Part shown: piece after piece, positions 45,012-55,080 of the stretch | Position numbering within the stretch: the first letter of the stretch is position 1 | How the letters are laid out: each line of letters opens with the position of its first letter | Assembly (NCBI GenBank): GCA_900770195.1 | Contig: CAAGJI010000092.1 | Location: forward strand, 62,001-126,000 | Reading direction: 5' to 3' | From: Oscillospiraceae bacterium | GTDB taxonomy: Bacteria > Bacillota > Clostridia > Oscillospirales > Ruminococcaceae | Length of the DNA stretch: 64,000 nucleotides | Translations under genes and position numbers: made by a program | The notes under the pieces: generated by a model | The model's input: the letters and a program-made list of their open reading frames with translations, nothing else | The model's database searches: none | Told to the model about the DNA's origin: nothing

Positions 45012-45641
45012 TTATATATTCTCCTTTATATCATGAATAAGTTCTTCAACTCTTTTTTTCTTCATTTTAAGGCTTACTTTATTAACAATAAGTCTGGCTG
45101 AAATAGGTACTACATCCTCTATAACTTCAAGTCCATTTGCTTTAAGAGTATTGCCTGTTTCAACTATATCTACAATTGCATCAGAAAGTTCAAGAAGAGG
45201 TGCAAGTTCAACAGAACCTTCAATTTTAACTATTTCAATATCCATTCCTTTTGATTCAAAAAATTTTCTTGAAACATTAGGATACTTTGTAGCTATTACT
45301 TTAACACCATAACCTGCATAAAAATCCTTATCTTTTTTTGTTGCAAGTGCAAATTTACATTTACCAAATCCAAGATCAAGCATTTCAAATATCTTCGGAT
45401 TCATTTCAAGAATGGTATCTTTTCCAACAATTCCAAGATCACAAACGCCGTGTTCCACATATGTAATTACATCAGCTGCTTTCGCAAGTACAACTTCAAT
45501 ATTTTTTCCTTTTATAGGCAAAATAAGCTTTCTGCCTTTTTCGTGCAGTTCAGTACAGTCATATCCCATTTTTTCAAATAATTCAACTGTATTTTTTTCA
45601 AGTCTGCCTTTAGTAAGTGCTATTCTCAATACTTCAGACAT
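45012..45641 (-). CDS. hisG: ATP phosphoribosyltransferase, short form
   Basis: A 209-residue HisG of the short type, which lacks the C-terminal regulatory domain and needs HisZ. It shows RIALTKGRLEKNTVELF, DVITYVEHGVCDLGIVGKD, VATKYPNVSRKFFESKG and DAIVDIVETGNTLKANGL. First committed step; feedback inhibition by histidine is expected through the HisZ complex encoded just upstream. Confidence 0.97.
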   Translation of the reverse strand: MSEVLRIALTKGRLEKNTVELFEKMGYDCTELHEKGRKLILPIKGKNIEVVLAKAADVITYVEHGVCDLGIVGKDTILEMNPKIFEMLDLGFGKCKFALATKKDKDFYAGYGVKVIATKYPNVSRKFFESKGMDIEIVKIEGSVELAPLLELSDAIVDIVETGNTLKANGLEVIEDVVPISARLIVNKVSLKMKKKRVEELIHDIKENI

Positions 45642-45658
45642 TTTAATTCCTCCTGATT

Positions 45659-46852
45659 TTAATCTTCTGTAATACCGTCATCACTTATCATAACAACTTT
45701 ACCAATCTTTTTCTCTTTTGAATATTCAACAAGAGATTCTTTGTCATTGAAAAGTGAAAATTCAGTAACAAAACCTTTCTGACGATACTCTTTAGCAACC
45801 TTCAAAGCCTGAAGTTCTTTGCCCGGTGCTGCACATATCAGAACATCCGGTACATTTGATTCACTCAATACAGAATTTCTGCATTTAACTTTCATTATTG
45901 CGTCTATATTAACAGCAAAGCCAATCGCCGGAATATCATAATCAAACTCTGATAAAAGTTTATCATATCTTCCGCCTGAAAGAACTTCTCTTCCATATCC
46001 GTCAAGATAACCTCTTATCATTATTCCTGTATAATAGTCTGTCTTATGAACCATTGCAAGATCTACACTAAGATGTTCTTCCGGCATTATTTTTGAAGTT
46101 ATGTTATATACATATTCAAGATTGTCAATTATTGACAAAAGTTTAATATTGCTGTTCACGAGTTTTCTTGCTTTTTCAAAAACTTCCCTGCCGCCAAAAA
46201 GATTTGGAAGTTCACGAAGAAGTTCCGTTGTTTTTGAATTGCCAAGTTTGCTAAGGCATTCATCAAGCATAGGATGATTTTTAGTCTCTATAAGACTTCT
46301 TATTTCTTCTTTTTTCTCATCTGAAACATCTGTACGAGATATTATTTCATTATATATTGCAGCATGTCCAAGTTCTATATTAAAATTTTCGCAGCATGCT
46401 GAAAGAGATTCAACAGCAGCACTTACCACTTCAATATCTGCCATGTCAGATGATGAACCAATCATTTCTATACCAATCTGTTCAACTTCAACACTTTTAC
46501 CTTTTAATTCCTGTACGTGTCTGAATACAGGCTGATTATAAAATAATCTTAAAGGAAGGAGTGCATTTTTCAACCTTGTTGAAACGACTCTTGCAATAGG
46601 AATAGTTGAATCAGGTCTCAAAACAAGAAGTCTGTTTTTATCATCTGTAAGCTTAAGCATTTTTTCTTGTGGGAAATAATGTGAATTCTGGTCGAAAACA
46701 TCATAAAACTCAATGCCCGGTGTCATAATTTCACTATATCCCATTGTCTTATAAAGACTGCTTAACTTGTGACTGATTTCCCTTTTTATTCCGGATTCAT
46801 AAAAGAGATAGTCTTTTGTGCCAACAGGAGTAATTAAATCGTTGTATTTCAT
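45659..46852 (-). CDS. hisZ: ATP phosphoribosyltransferase regulatory subunit HisZ
   Basis: A 397-residue catalytically inactive relative of histidyl-tRNA synthetase. It keeps class II motifs (PGIEFYDVF, LVLRPDSTIPIARVV, RLFYNQPVFRHV, GGRYDKLLSEF) but its place directly before the short hisG identifies it as HisZ rather than HisS. First gene of the his operon behind its own promoter. The C-terminal part continues past the catalytic core (APGKELQALKVAKEYRQKGF), a fold like the anticodon-binding domain, so a second histidyl-tRNA synthetase role cannot be ruled out by eye. Confidence 0.9.
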   Translation of the reverse strand: MKYNDLITPVGTKDYLFYESGIKREISHKLSSLYKTMGYSEIMTPGIEFYDVFDQNSHYFPQEKMLKLTDDKNRLLVLRPDSTIPIARVVSTRLKNALLPLRLFYNQPVFRHVQELKGKSVEVEQIGIEMIGSSSDMADIEVVSAAVESLSACCENFNIELGHAAIYNEIISRTDVSDEKKEEIRSLIETKNHPMLDECLSKLGNSKTTELLRELPNLFGGREVFEKARKLVNSNIKLLSIIDNLEYVYNITSKIMPEEHLSVDLAMVHKTDYYTGIMIRGYLDGYGREVLSGGRYDKLLSEFDYDIPAIGFAVNIDAIMKVKCRNSVLSESNVPDVLICAAPGKELQALKVAKEYRQKGFVTEFSLFNDKESLVEYSKEKKIGKVVMISDDGITED

Positions 46853-46893
46853 TTTTTTACCTTCTTATCAAAGTTTCTATTTTCACATATATT

Positions 46894-46922
46894 ATATTAC
46901 CATATAATTCAATAAAAGTCAA
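46894..46922 (-). promoter_or_regulatory. his operon promoter
   Basis: On the minus strand: -35 TTGACT (46917-46922), 17-bp spacer, -10 TAATAT (46894-46899); start near 46887. It abuts the polC stop codon. The leader of about 35 bases leaves no room for a T-box or leader-peptide attenuator, so histidine control is more likely at the HisG-HisZ protein level or by a DNA-binding repressor. Confidence 0.78.
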
Positions 46923-46923
46923 G

Positions 46924-49900
46924 TTAAAAGAGGGTTAATTGATTTGACTTAGGTAAATCTGCCAATATATTAAACCCTTCAAGCATTTCCATAACTGATT
47001 TTGACACACCACTTTTACTTTGTAATTCTTCAATTGAAAGAATATCATTATTCTGAACAGTATCATATATATTTACAGCGGCATTTTCGCCAAGCCCAGG
47101 AATAGCCACAAAAGGTATTCTTATTTTACCATCTTCAACGAGAAATTTATTTGCATGGGATTTTTTAATATCAATAGGAAGAAATTCATACCCACGTTCA
47201 AGCATCTCATTTACAATAAGAAGCAAATCATAAAGATCAGATTCCTTTTTAGACCTTGTATTTGAACGTTCTTTCAAATCAATAAGCGTATCCCTGACAT
47301 TTTCTTTTCCCTTTTGAACTATACTATAATCGAAATCTTCACCTCTTATGCTGAAATATACAGCATAATATTCAAGAGGACGATACATTTTAAACCATCC
47401 AAGTTTAATTGCAGCAATAACGTACGCAGCTGCATGTGCCTTAGGAAACATATACTTTATTTTTAAACAGCTTTCAATATACCATTCAGGAACATTATGT
47501 TCTCTAAGCATTTCTACTCTTTCAGGGGTAAAAGTTTTTGGTGCTTTACCTTTTCGTGTATCTTCCATTATCTGGAATGCCTGTTTTGGTTCAACACCCT
47601 TATGAAGCAGATAAATCATAATGCTGTCACGTGTACCAATTACATCAGAAATTGTACATATACTATTTTCAATAAGGTCTTTGGCATTTCCAAGCCATAC
47701 ATCAGTACCATGCGAAAGTCCTGATATTTGTAAAAAATCTCCGAATTTTGTAGGTTTAGCATCAATAAGCATACCAATTGTAAAAGATGTTCCCATTTCA
47801 GGAATACCAAGACTTCCTGTTTCACAGAATATTTGTTCAGATTTAAGTCCAAGTGCTGAACAATCCGAACACATTTTGAAAACTTTAGGATCTGTTGCAG
47901 GAACATTTTCAATTTTTAATCCTGTCATATCTTCAAGATGTTTATATAATGTTGGCACAACGTGGCCAAGTTCATCAAGTTTAAGAATTGTATCATGAAG
48001 CTTATGGAAATCAAAATGCGTTGTTAAAACATCAGAATCAGGCATATCAGCAGGATGCTGAATAGGTGTAAAATCATAAACCTCATAATCATCAGGTATT
48101 ACAACCATTCCTCCAGGGTGCTGTCCTGTTGTTCTTTTAACACCGGTACAGCCTATTGCAAGTCTGTTTAACTCAGCTGAATTAAATTTAATGTTTTTTT
48201 CTTCAGAATATTTTAAAACATAACCATACGCTGTCTTTTCTGCAACAGTACCGGTTGTACCAGCTTTAAATACACTGTCTTTACCAAATAATTCTTCTGT
48301 ATATCTATGTGCTGATGTTTGATATTCACTTGAAAAGTTAAGGTCAATATCAGGTTCTTTATCACCATCAAATCCAAGGAAAGTTTCAAATGGTATATCA
48401 TGACCTTCTCTTATCATATCTATATCACAATTTGGACATTTTTTTGGTGGCAAATCAAATCCATCACCAACACTTCCATCTGTAATAAATTCACTATGCT
48501 TACACTTTGGGCATATATAATGCGGCTGCAACGGATTTACTTCTGATATACCTGCCATTGACGCAACAAATGAAGATCCAACTGAACCTCTTGAACCAAC
48601 CAGATACCCATTATCAACAGAATTCCATACAAGTTTCTGTGCTATTATATAAAGAACGGCAAAACCGTGTTTTATTATCGAATCAAGTTCTCTATTTAGT
48701 CTTTTTTCTACTATTTCAGGCAATGGATCTCCGTATATTTCATGTGCTTTTTCATGAGTTATTCTTATTAAATCTTCTTCTGCACCATCTATTTTTGGAG
48801 TATATGTTCCATTTGGAATTGGCTGAACAAAATCTATCCAGTCTGCAATCAAATTTGTGTTTTTAATAACAACTTCATACGCTTTTTCTTCCCCAAGATA
48901 TTCAAATTCCTTGAGCATTTCATCTGTTGTTCTAAAATAAAGTGGTACCTGATCATCAACATCCTTAAATCCCTGGGAATTAAGAATAATTTTTCGATAT
49001 ATTCCATCCCTTTCATCCATAAAATGAACATCACAGGTTGCAACTACAGGTATATTTAATTTATCACCCAATTCAACTACTTTTCTGTTAAGTTCCTGCA
49101 ATTGTTCTTCTGAATTGTAAGTGCCATTTCTTATCATAAAAGCATTATTACATATTGGCTGTATTTCAAGATAATCATAAAATTTTGCAAGATGCTCGAT
49201 TTCTTCAGCAGGTCTGTTGTTCATTATAGCCTGAAATAATTCACCTGCTTCGCAAGCACTGCCATAAATCAAACCTTCATGATATTTCAAAAGCATTGAC
49301 TTTGTAATAAGAGGTCTTTTATAATAATTTTTCACATGACCAAAAGAAACAAGTCGGTATAAATTCTTTAAGCCTGTCTGATTCTGCGTTAAAATTATCT
49401 GATGATAAGGTCTTAATTTTTTTGTGTCACTATTGATTTCAATATGGTTTAAATCTTCAATATATTTAATGTTTTTTTCTGTAATTGCTCTTTCTACAAG
49501 TTCTATGTATATTTTTGCAAGCATCATTGCGTCTGCATCAGCTCTGTGATGATTAAACTTCCCAAGCTTTAATGTTTTAGCTATTATATTTAATTTGTAA
49601 TGTTTTAGTTCAGGAAGCATTATTTTTGCAAGCGGAAGGGAATCAACTTTATCAAAAGTATACTTTATGCCATTTCTTACAATTGCCCTGTATATGAAAG
49701 ATGTATCAAAATTCGCATTATGTGCAAGAAGAGCAGGATTATCCCCACAAAATTCAATAAATTTCTGAATTGCTTCTTTTTCTTTTGGAGCATCTTTAAC
49801 CATTGCATTGGTTATTCCTGTCAATTCAGTTATTTTAGGTGATATTTCCATTTCCGGATTTATTAAAATATCAAAAGTTTCTGCAACTCTCAAATTTTTT

Positions 49901-51264
49901 ATTCTTACAGCACCTATTTCAGTAATTCTGTCTTTATCAGGATTAAGTCCTGTTGTTTCTATATCAAAAGCTATTATTTCATCATTTAAATTTCTTGCTG
50001 TCTTGCAAACAGCAACCGGTTTAAAATCAATATCATTAACAACATAGGCTTCGCATCCATAGATAACCTTAAAATCTTTGTCTTTTATTTCACGCCATGC
50101 ATTCATAGCATCCGGGAAGGCCTGTACATTGCCATGATCTGTTATAGCAATTGCTCTATGCCCATACTCATAAGCACGTTTAACAAGCTTTGCAGGTTCT
50201 GTAACAGCATCCATTTGTGACATTGCTGTATGACAATGAAGTTCAACCCTTTTTTCTTTGGCATTGTCAGATTTCTTTTCAACTTTGTTATTCACAAAAA
50301 TAGCATCAGGTCTGAAAATATTTTCATGAACATATGTGTCTTCTTCCATTCTGCCAGTTACTTTTAATACTGTGCCTTTTTTCAAGGAAATAAGCGTATT
50401 TGTGCTTTCATATTCTTTGCTTGCAAAAAGTTTAACTATAACAGAATTTGTATAATCTGTAATTTGATAACTGATTATGTATCTGTCACCTTTTATTTCA
50501 CGAACATCAACTGCAAAAATTTCACCCTCAATAGAAACTGTTTGTCCAATACTTTCAATTATATCATCAATATTTCTTTTTACAGTATAAACAGACCTGT
50601 TTCTTCCATAAATGCATGTATATTGTTCATCAGAAATATTGGCAATTTCTTTTTTCATTTCTTTGTAGTCAATTTCATCTGACTTAAAAGTATTAACCTT
50701 TTTTTCTTTCTCAGGCAAAACATCAGTATTTGAAGGCACATTTTGTTTAACAGTAAAGTTATTAATCTCATTTGATGAAGGAACTAAATCAGCTGAAATT
50801 TCTGCCTCTTTCAAAATCACCTTTATATTATGTACAAAAATACTACTTAAAAAATATGAAAATGAATTTTCAAAATTATTCTTTCTTAAAATTTCAACAC
50901 CGCCATGAACAGTATTAATAAATATATCATTGTTATTGATTTCAAGAAAAGAGTCATTTAAAAATCCATTTATATAACTAAAATTTTTCTTGTAGTAATT
51001 AAGCAAATTAAAAACACAATTTTCATTCAGAAGTTTCAAATCATAAATTGGCAGAATTGAAAAAGACGATATTCCCAAAATTTTCAGCATCTGATATTCC
51101 ACTTTTAAAATATCAACTGATGGTACAACTTTATCCCAAATAACATAAACTGTAATTCTGCTGTAATCAGAGGTATATTTTATATTATTTATGCTACCCA
51201 TCTTCATTGAATTTGGTATACCTTTTATATAATTTGAAAAAAATTCTCCAAATTTTATATCCAT
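46924..51264 (-). CDS. polC: DNA polymerase III subunit alpha, PolC type
   Basis: A 1446-residue replicative polymerase of Gram-positive type. In order: an N-terminal region and OB-fold (about 230-330), the PHP domain start ELHCHTAMSQMDAV near 341, an inserted DEDDh proofreading exonuclease (IIAFDIETTGLNPDKDRI, near 431), the rest of PHP, a zinc site (CPKC near 920, CPNC near 944), the catalytic palm (EPDIDLNFSSEYQ, near 970) and helix-hairpin-helix C-terminus ending NQLTLF. The length matches the family (about 1,440). Last gene of the rpsB cluster; the ribosome-binding site (TTGGAAT) is weak. Confidence 0.98.
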   Translation of the reverse strand: MDIKFGEFFSNYIKGIPNSMKMGSINNIKYTSDYSRITVYVIWDKVVPSVDILKVEYQMLKILGISSFSILPIYDLKLLNENCVFNLLNYYKKNFSYINGFLNDSFLEINNNDIFINTVHGGVEILRKNNFENSFSYFLSSIFVHNIKVILKEAEISADLVPSSNEINNFTVKQNVPSNTDVLPEKEKKVNTFKSDEIDYKEMKKEIANISDEQYTCIYGRNRSVYTVKRNIDDIIESIGQTVSIEGEIFAVDVREIKGDRYIISYQITDYTNSVIVKLFASKEYESTNTLISLKKGTVLKVTGRMEEDTYVHENIFRPDAIFVNNKVEKKSDNAKEKRVELHCHTAMSQMDAVTEPAKLVKRAYEYGHRAIAITDHGNVQAFPDAMNAWREIKDKDFKVIYGCEAYVVNDIDFKPVAVCKTARNLNDEIIAFDIETTGLNPDKDRITEIGAVRIKNLRVAETFDILINPEMEISPKITELTGITNAMVKDAPKEKEAIQKFIEFCGDNPALLAHNANFDTSFIYRAIVRNGIKYTFDKVDSLPLAKIMLPELKHYKLNIIAKTLKLGKFNHHRADADAMMLAKIYIELVERAITEKNIKYIEDLNHIEINSDTKKLRPYHQIILTQNQTGLKNLYRLVSFGHVKNYYKRPLITKSMLLKYHEGLIYGSACEAGELFQAIMNNRPAEEIEHLAKFYDYLEIQPICNNAFMIRNGTYNSEEQLQELNRKVVELGDKLNIPVVATCDVHFMDERDGIYRKIILNSQGFKDVDDQVPLYFRTTDEMLKEFEYLGEEKAYEVVIKNTNLIADWIDFVQPIPNGTYTPKIDGAEEDLIRITHEKAHEIYGDPLPEIVEKRLNRELDSIIKHGFAVLYIIAQKLVWNSVDNGYLVGSRGSVGSSFVASMAGISEVNPLQPHYICPKCKHSEFITDGSVGDGFDLPPKKCPNCDIDMIREGHDIPFETFLGFDGDKEPDIDLNFSSEYQTSAHRYTEELFGKDSVFKAGTTGTVAEKTAYGYVLKYSEEKNIKFNSAELNRLAIGCTGVKRTTGQHPGGMVVIPDDYEVYDFTPIQHPADMPDSDVLTTHFDFHKLHDTILKLDELGHVVPTLYKHLEDMTGLKIENVPATDPKVFKMCSDCSALGLKSEQIFCETGSLGIPEMGTSFTIGMLIDAKPTKFGDFLQISGLSHGTDVWLGNAKDLIENSICTISDVIGTRDSIMIYLLHKGVEPKQAFQIMEDTRKGKAPKTFTPERVEMLREHNVPEWYIESCLKIKYMFPKAHAAAYVIAAIKLGWFKMYRPLEYYAVYFSIRGEDFDYSIVQKGKENVRDTLIDLKERSNTRSKKESDLYDLLLIVNEMLERGYEFLPIDIKKSHANKFLVEDGKIRIPFVAIPGLGENAAVNIYDTVQNNDILSIEELQSKSGVSKSVMEMLEGFNILADLPKSNQLTLF

Positions 51265-51288
51265 TATTCCAACCTGCCAATCTGTTAT

Positions 51289-52323
51289 TTACATTTTGTT
51301 TATTTCAAGCATAAGTTCTTCAACTATCTTATCTTCCGAAACTTTTTTTATTACTTCTCCGTTTTTAAATAAAACAGCACAACCATCTCCGCCAGCTATT
51401 CCTATGTCTGCTTCCTTAGCTTCTCCGGGTCCATTTACGACACATCCCATTACAGCTACTTTTATATCCTTATTAATATTTCTAAGCTTTTCTTCAACTT
51501 CTGATGCTATGCTTTCAATGTTAATTCTTGTTCTTCCACAAGTAGGACATGAAACAAGTTGAGGACCTTTTCCATAAATCGCACTTAATATATCTTTTGC
51601 TGCATATATTTCATTAACAGGGTCACTTGTAAGAGAAACTCTTATTGTTTCACCTATTCCATCAGATAAAAGTGAACCTATTCCAATTGCAGATTTTATT
51701 ATTCCCATATGTGATGTTCCGGCCTCTGTTACTCCAAGATGTAACGGATAATTACACTTTTCAGCTGCAAGACGATATGTTTTTATCATTGTCTGCACAT
51801 CAGATGATTTTATTGATATAACAATATCATTAAAATCAAACTGTTCAAGAAGTTTAACATGTCCCATAGCACTTTCAACAAGTGCTTCAGGGCAAACTTT
51901 TCCATATTTTGCAAGTATATTTTTTTCAAGTGAACCTGAATTAACACCTATTCTTATAGGAATATTTTTACTTCTACAAGCATCTGCAACTTTTTTGACT
52001 CTATCCATACTTCCTATATTCCCAGGATTTATTCTTATTTTATCTATTCCCGCAGCAACCGCTTCAAGAGCAAGTCTGTAATCAAAATGTATATCAGCGA
52101 CAAGCGGAATAGCTATTTTTTCTTTTATCGCAGGAATAAGCTTTATTGCTTCCATATCAGGAATTGCAGCTCTTACAATATCACAACCTGCTTTTTCAAG
52201 CTGAACAGCCTGTTCTACGCTTCCTTCAACATCATCTGAACGCTTATTAAGCATGGATTGAATATAAATTTTTTCACCATTAAGAATACAATTTCCTATC
52301 TTTACAGGTTTAACATTTCTCAT
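51289..52323 (-). CDS. ispG: 4-hydroxy-3-methylbut-2-enyl diphosphate synthase
   Basis: A 344-residue [4Fe-4S] enzyme of the MEP pathway (MEcPP to HMBPP). Core signatures: PLVADIHFDYRLALEAV, KIRINPGNIG, and the cluster ligands in SCPTCGRTRINIE and VMGCVVNGPGEAKEADIG. GAGGA lies 8 bases before the ATG at 52323, one base after the dxr stop, so a longer TTG start at 52338 is rejected. rseP, usual between dxr and ispG, is absent. Confidence 0.96.
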   Translation of the reverse strand: MRNVKPVKIGNCILNGEKIYIQSMLNKRSDDVEGSVEQAVQLEKAGCDIVRAAIPDMEAIKLIPAIKEKIAIPLVADIHFDYRLALEAVAAGIDKIRINPGNIGSMDRVKKVADACRSKNIPIRIGVNSGSLEKNILAKYGKVCPEALVESAMGHVKLLEQFDFNDIVISIKSSDVQTMIKTYRLAAEKCNYPLHLGVTEAGTSHMGIIKSAIGIGSLLSDGIGETIRVSLTSDPVNEIYAAKDILSAIYGKGPQLVSCPTCGRTRINIESIASEVEEKLRNINKDIKVAVMGCVVNGPGEAKEADIGIAGGDGCAVLFKNGEVIKKVSEDKIVEELMLEINKM

Positions 52324-52324
52324 A

Positions 52325-53476
52325 TCACAGTTCCTCAATTCTTTCTGAAACTATTTCTCTTGCAGCTTTATCAACTTCAATAACATCTTCATACTTATTT
52401 ATTACCTTAAATCCAACCTTTTCAAATGCATATTCAACGAGTTCAGGTATCTGAAGATAATTTATCTTCTTTTTAAGGAATCTGTCTACTGCTATTTCAT
52501 TTGCAGCATTCATAATAACAGGCATACTCTCCCCTGCTTTCATTGCATCAAAAGCAAGTTTTAAACATCTGAAAGTTTCAATATCAGGCTTGTCAAACGT
52601 CAAAGTAGGATAATTAAATAATGAAAGTTCTTCTACATTGCTTTCAAATCTATCAGGATATGTAATTGCATATTGTATAGGAATCTGCATATCAGGTTCT
52701 GCCATCTGTGCTATAACAGAATTATCATCATACATAACAGCAGAATGTACAACACTTTGTCTGTGAACCACAACTTCTATCTGTTCAGGCTCAAGATCAA
52801 AAAGCCATTTTGCCTCTATTGATTCAAGTCCTTTGTTCATAAGTGTTGATGAGTCAATAGTAACTTTATTTCCCATATTCCAATTAGGATGTTTTAAAGC
52901 ATCTTCCGGACGGATATTTTTAAGTTCATCAATCTTTTTTCCATAAAACGGACCGCCTGAAGCTGTAAGAAAGATTTTTTTAAGCTGTTTTCTTTCATTT
53001 CCTTGTAAACATTGGAAAATTGCAGAATGTTCGCTATCAACCGGAAGAATCATATTATTTTTTTCTTTTGATAATTTCATTACCAATTTGCCACCTGCAA
53101 CAAGTGTTTCTTTATTTGCAAGTGCAATTTTTTTATTATTTTTTAATGCTGTTAAAGTTGGAAGTAATCCAACCATACCAACAACAGAATTTAAAAGTAA
53201 ATCATAATTTTCATCTGAAGCGATCTGACAAAGTCCTGACATTCCACTTAAAATAGTGGTATTTGTATCACTGACATTGTTTTTCATTTCTTCATAAAGT
53301 GATTCATTAAATATACAGGCATATTTAGGACTAAATTCCCTTATCTGTTTTTCAAGAAGTTTGATATTTGAATTTGCAGCTACAGCATAAACTTTAAGAT
53401 TATGTTTTCTTACAACTTCAAGAGTCTGTGTACCAATTGAACCTGTAGAACCTAATATTGAAATACTTGATATCAT
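52325..53476 (-). CDS. dxr: 1-deoxy-D-xylulose 5-phosphate reductoisomerase
   Basis: A 383-residue NADPH-dependent enzyme, second step of the MEP pathway. SISILGSTGSIGTQTLEVV at the start, ALANKETLVAGGKLV, PVDSEHSAIFQCL, LTASGGPFYG and WNMGNKVTIDSSTLMNKGLE (metal and substrate binding) are clear. GAGG precedes the ATG. Confidence 0.97.
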   Translation of the reverse strand: MISSISILGSTGSIGTQTLEVVRKHNLKVYAVAANSNIKLLEKQIREFSPKYACIFNESLYEEMKNNVSDTNTTILSGMSGLCQIASDENYDLLLNSVVGMVGLLPTLTALKNNKKIALANKETLVAGGKLVMKLSKEKNNMILPVDSEHSAIFQCLQGNERKQLKKIFLTASGGPFYGKKIDELKNIRPEDALKHPNWNMGNKVTIDSSTLMNKGLESIEAKWLFDLEPEQIEVVVHRQSVVHSAVMYDDNSVIAQMAEPDMQIPIQYAITYPDRFESNVEELSLFNYPTLTFDKPDIETFRCLKLAFDAMKAGESMPVIMNAANEIAVDRFLKKKINYLQIPELVEYAFEKVGFKVINKYEDVIEVDKAAREIVSERIEEL

Positions 53477-53493
53477 TTTTTCCTCACATATTA

Positions 53494-54291
53494 TTACAAA
53501 TTAAAAACATTTACACATACATAAAATAAAGGTGCTACCATAAGAACACTGTCAAATCTGTCAAGTGCACCGCCGTGTCCAGGCATAATATTTCCAAAAT
53601 CTTTTATACCTGTTTGACGCTTTATAACAGAGGCTGAAAGGTCACCTAATGTACCAACTGCACCACATATGAGTGCAACTATGAAAAATACAATATTGTG
53701 GAACATTGTACTATCTGTATTCATTGCAAAAATATAAATTATTTCCAACACAACTGCATCAATTATTATTCCGCCAAAAAATCCTTCAACTGATTTTTTA
53801 GGACTTATCTGTGGAGATAACTTATGCTTTCCTATCAAAGTTCCTGTAAAATAAGCACCTGTATCAGCTATCCAAGCACTGCAAAGTGCTACTATTACAT
53901 ATATTAATTTATAATCTCTGTTAAGTAACAACAATGTTGACATTGAAAAAGATACTAAAACAGGAAAAATTACAGACATAAAATATTTTTCATATTTGAT
54001 TTTTGAATGATCTTTTATAAATGCCAAAAAAGCTAAGAGTGTAAAAAGCATATAAAAAACAGATTTATATTTTTCAGCATATAAAAAAACAAATGGGTGC
54101 AAAAAAGTAAAAATTAAAGATATAGAAGATATTATTTTATCTTTAAGGCAATCTGTTGCTTTTAAAAGTTCATAAACAATAAGAGATGCTATAAGTGCTA
54201 TTGCAATTGTAAAAACAATCGTTTTACTTAATAAAAGCACAACAGCAGCAATTGCTATAGCAATAATTGCTGAAATAATTCTGACTTTCAT
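53494..54291 (-). CDS. cdsA: Phosphatidate cytidylyltransferase
   Basis: A 265-residue polytopic membrane enzyme making CDP-diacylglycerol. About seven hydrophobic helices precede the signature SPKKSVEGFFGG and IMPGHGGALDRFDSVL. The start overlaps the uppS stop (TGATG), so an upstream TTG is unnecessary. Its position between uppS and dxr is conserved in Firmicutes. Confidence 0.95.
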   Translation of the reverse strand: MKVRIISAIIAIAIAAVVLLLSKTIVFTIAIALIASLIVYELLKATDCLKDKIISSISLIFTFLHPFVFLYAEKYKSVFYMLFTLLAFLAFIKDHSKIKYEKYFMSVIFPVLVSFSMSTLLLLNRDYKLIYVIVALCSAWIADTGAYFTGTLIGKHKLSPQISPKKSVEGFFGGIIIDAVVLEIIYIFAMNTDSTMFHNIVFFIVALICGAVGTLGDLSASVIKRQTGIKDFGNIMPGHGGALDRFDSVLMVAPLFYVCVNVFNL

Positions 54292-55025
54292 CAAATGCCT
54301 CCGTATCTGCGTTTTCTACCCGAAAAATCAATTATAGCCTTTTCAAGTTCCTTTGTGTTGAAATCAGGCCACAAAACGTTTGTAAAATAAAATTCGGCAT
54401 ATGCAGACTGCCACAATAAAAAATTGGAGATTCTGTATTCACCGCTTGGTCTGATAAGAAGGTCAACATCAGGTATTCCTTTTGTGTAAAGATTATCATT
54501 AACCATATCTTCAGTTATATCTTCCGGATTTAATTCACCATTTTTTACTTTAACAGCAAGTTCTCTTGCACTATGTGTTATTTCATCTCTTCCACCATAA
54601 TTTAATGCAATAAGAAGAGTCATTTTTTCAAAGTCTTTTGTTTCCTCTTCAAGCATTTCCATTTTATTTCTGACATCTTCAGGAAGATCGGTTCTTCTTC
54701 CAATAAATATAATTCTTGTTCTTTCAGCATAAAACTTTTTAAATTCTATTACATACTGATGGAAAAGTTTAATTATTGCATCAACTTCATTTTTAGGTCT
54801 TTTCCAATTTTCTGTTGAAAAAGCATAAAAAGTAATATATTCTATGCCAAGTCTTCTGCAATGTGTAACAATATTTTTAAATTGCTTTGCTCCCATAACG
54901 TGACCGGCTGTTCTTGGAAGCATTCTTTTTTTTGCCCATCTTCCATTGCCATCCATTATAAAAGCTATATGTTTAGGGTATAAAGATTTATCAACACCTT
55001 CAATTACTGCCTCATTTTCCGCCAT
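54291..55025 (-). CDS. uppS: Undecaprenyl diphosphate synthase (cis-prenyltransferase)
   Basis: A 244-residue enzyme that makes the C55 lipid carrier for peptidoglycan. HIAFIMDGNGRWAKKR (catalytic Asp), GHVMGAKQFKNIV, YAFSTENWKRP, LNYGGRDEI and DLLIRPSGEYRISNFLLWQ are diagnostic. AAAGGAG lies 7 bases before the ATG at 55025; the open frame extends back to 55049 but runs into the intergenic hairpin. Confidence 0.96.
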   Translation of the reverse strand: MAENEAVIEGVDKSLYPKHIAFIMDGNGRWAKKRMLPRTAGHVMGAKQFKNIVTHCRRLGIEYITFYAFSTENWKRPKNEVDAIIKLFHQYVIEFKKFYAERTRIIFIGRRTDLPEDVRNKMEMLEEETKDFEKMTLLIALNYGGRDEITHSARELAVKVKNGELNPEDITEDMVNDNLYTKGIPDVDLLIRPSGEYRISNFLLWQSAYAEFYFTNVLWPDFNTKELEKAIIDFSGRKRRYGGI

Positions 55026-55050
55026 ACTTTTCTCCTTTAATTCTAACAAA

Positions 55051-55072
55051 GGGGCTGTTTATAAGCAGCCCC
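55051..55072 (-). terminator. Intercistronic hairpin between frr and uppS
   Basis: A GC-rich stem (GGGGCTG 55051-55057 with CAGCCCC 55066-55072; two more A:T pairs beyond a bulged C) followed on the minus strand by TTTGTTAGAATT. It looks like a weak or attenuating terminator, or an RNA processing and stability element, within the rpsB-polC cluster. Confidence 0.65.
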
Positions 55073-55080
55073 CTTCTTAA

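Noticed and set aside
46853..46893. T-box leader before hisZ
   Set aside because: The predicted leader is about 35 bases, far too short, and no T-box core sequence (TGGnACCGCG) is seen.
48507..48866. Open frame of 119 codons on the plus strand inside polC
   Set aside because: It is antisense to a conserved polymerase region, has biased low-complexity composition (Leu/Gln-rich) and no ribosome-binding site.
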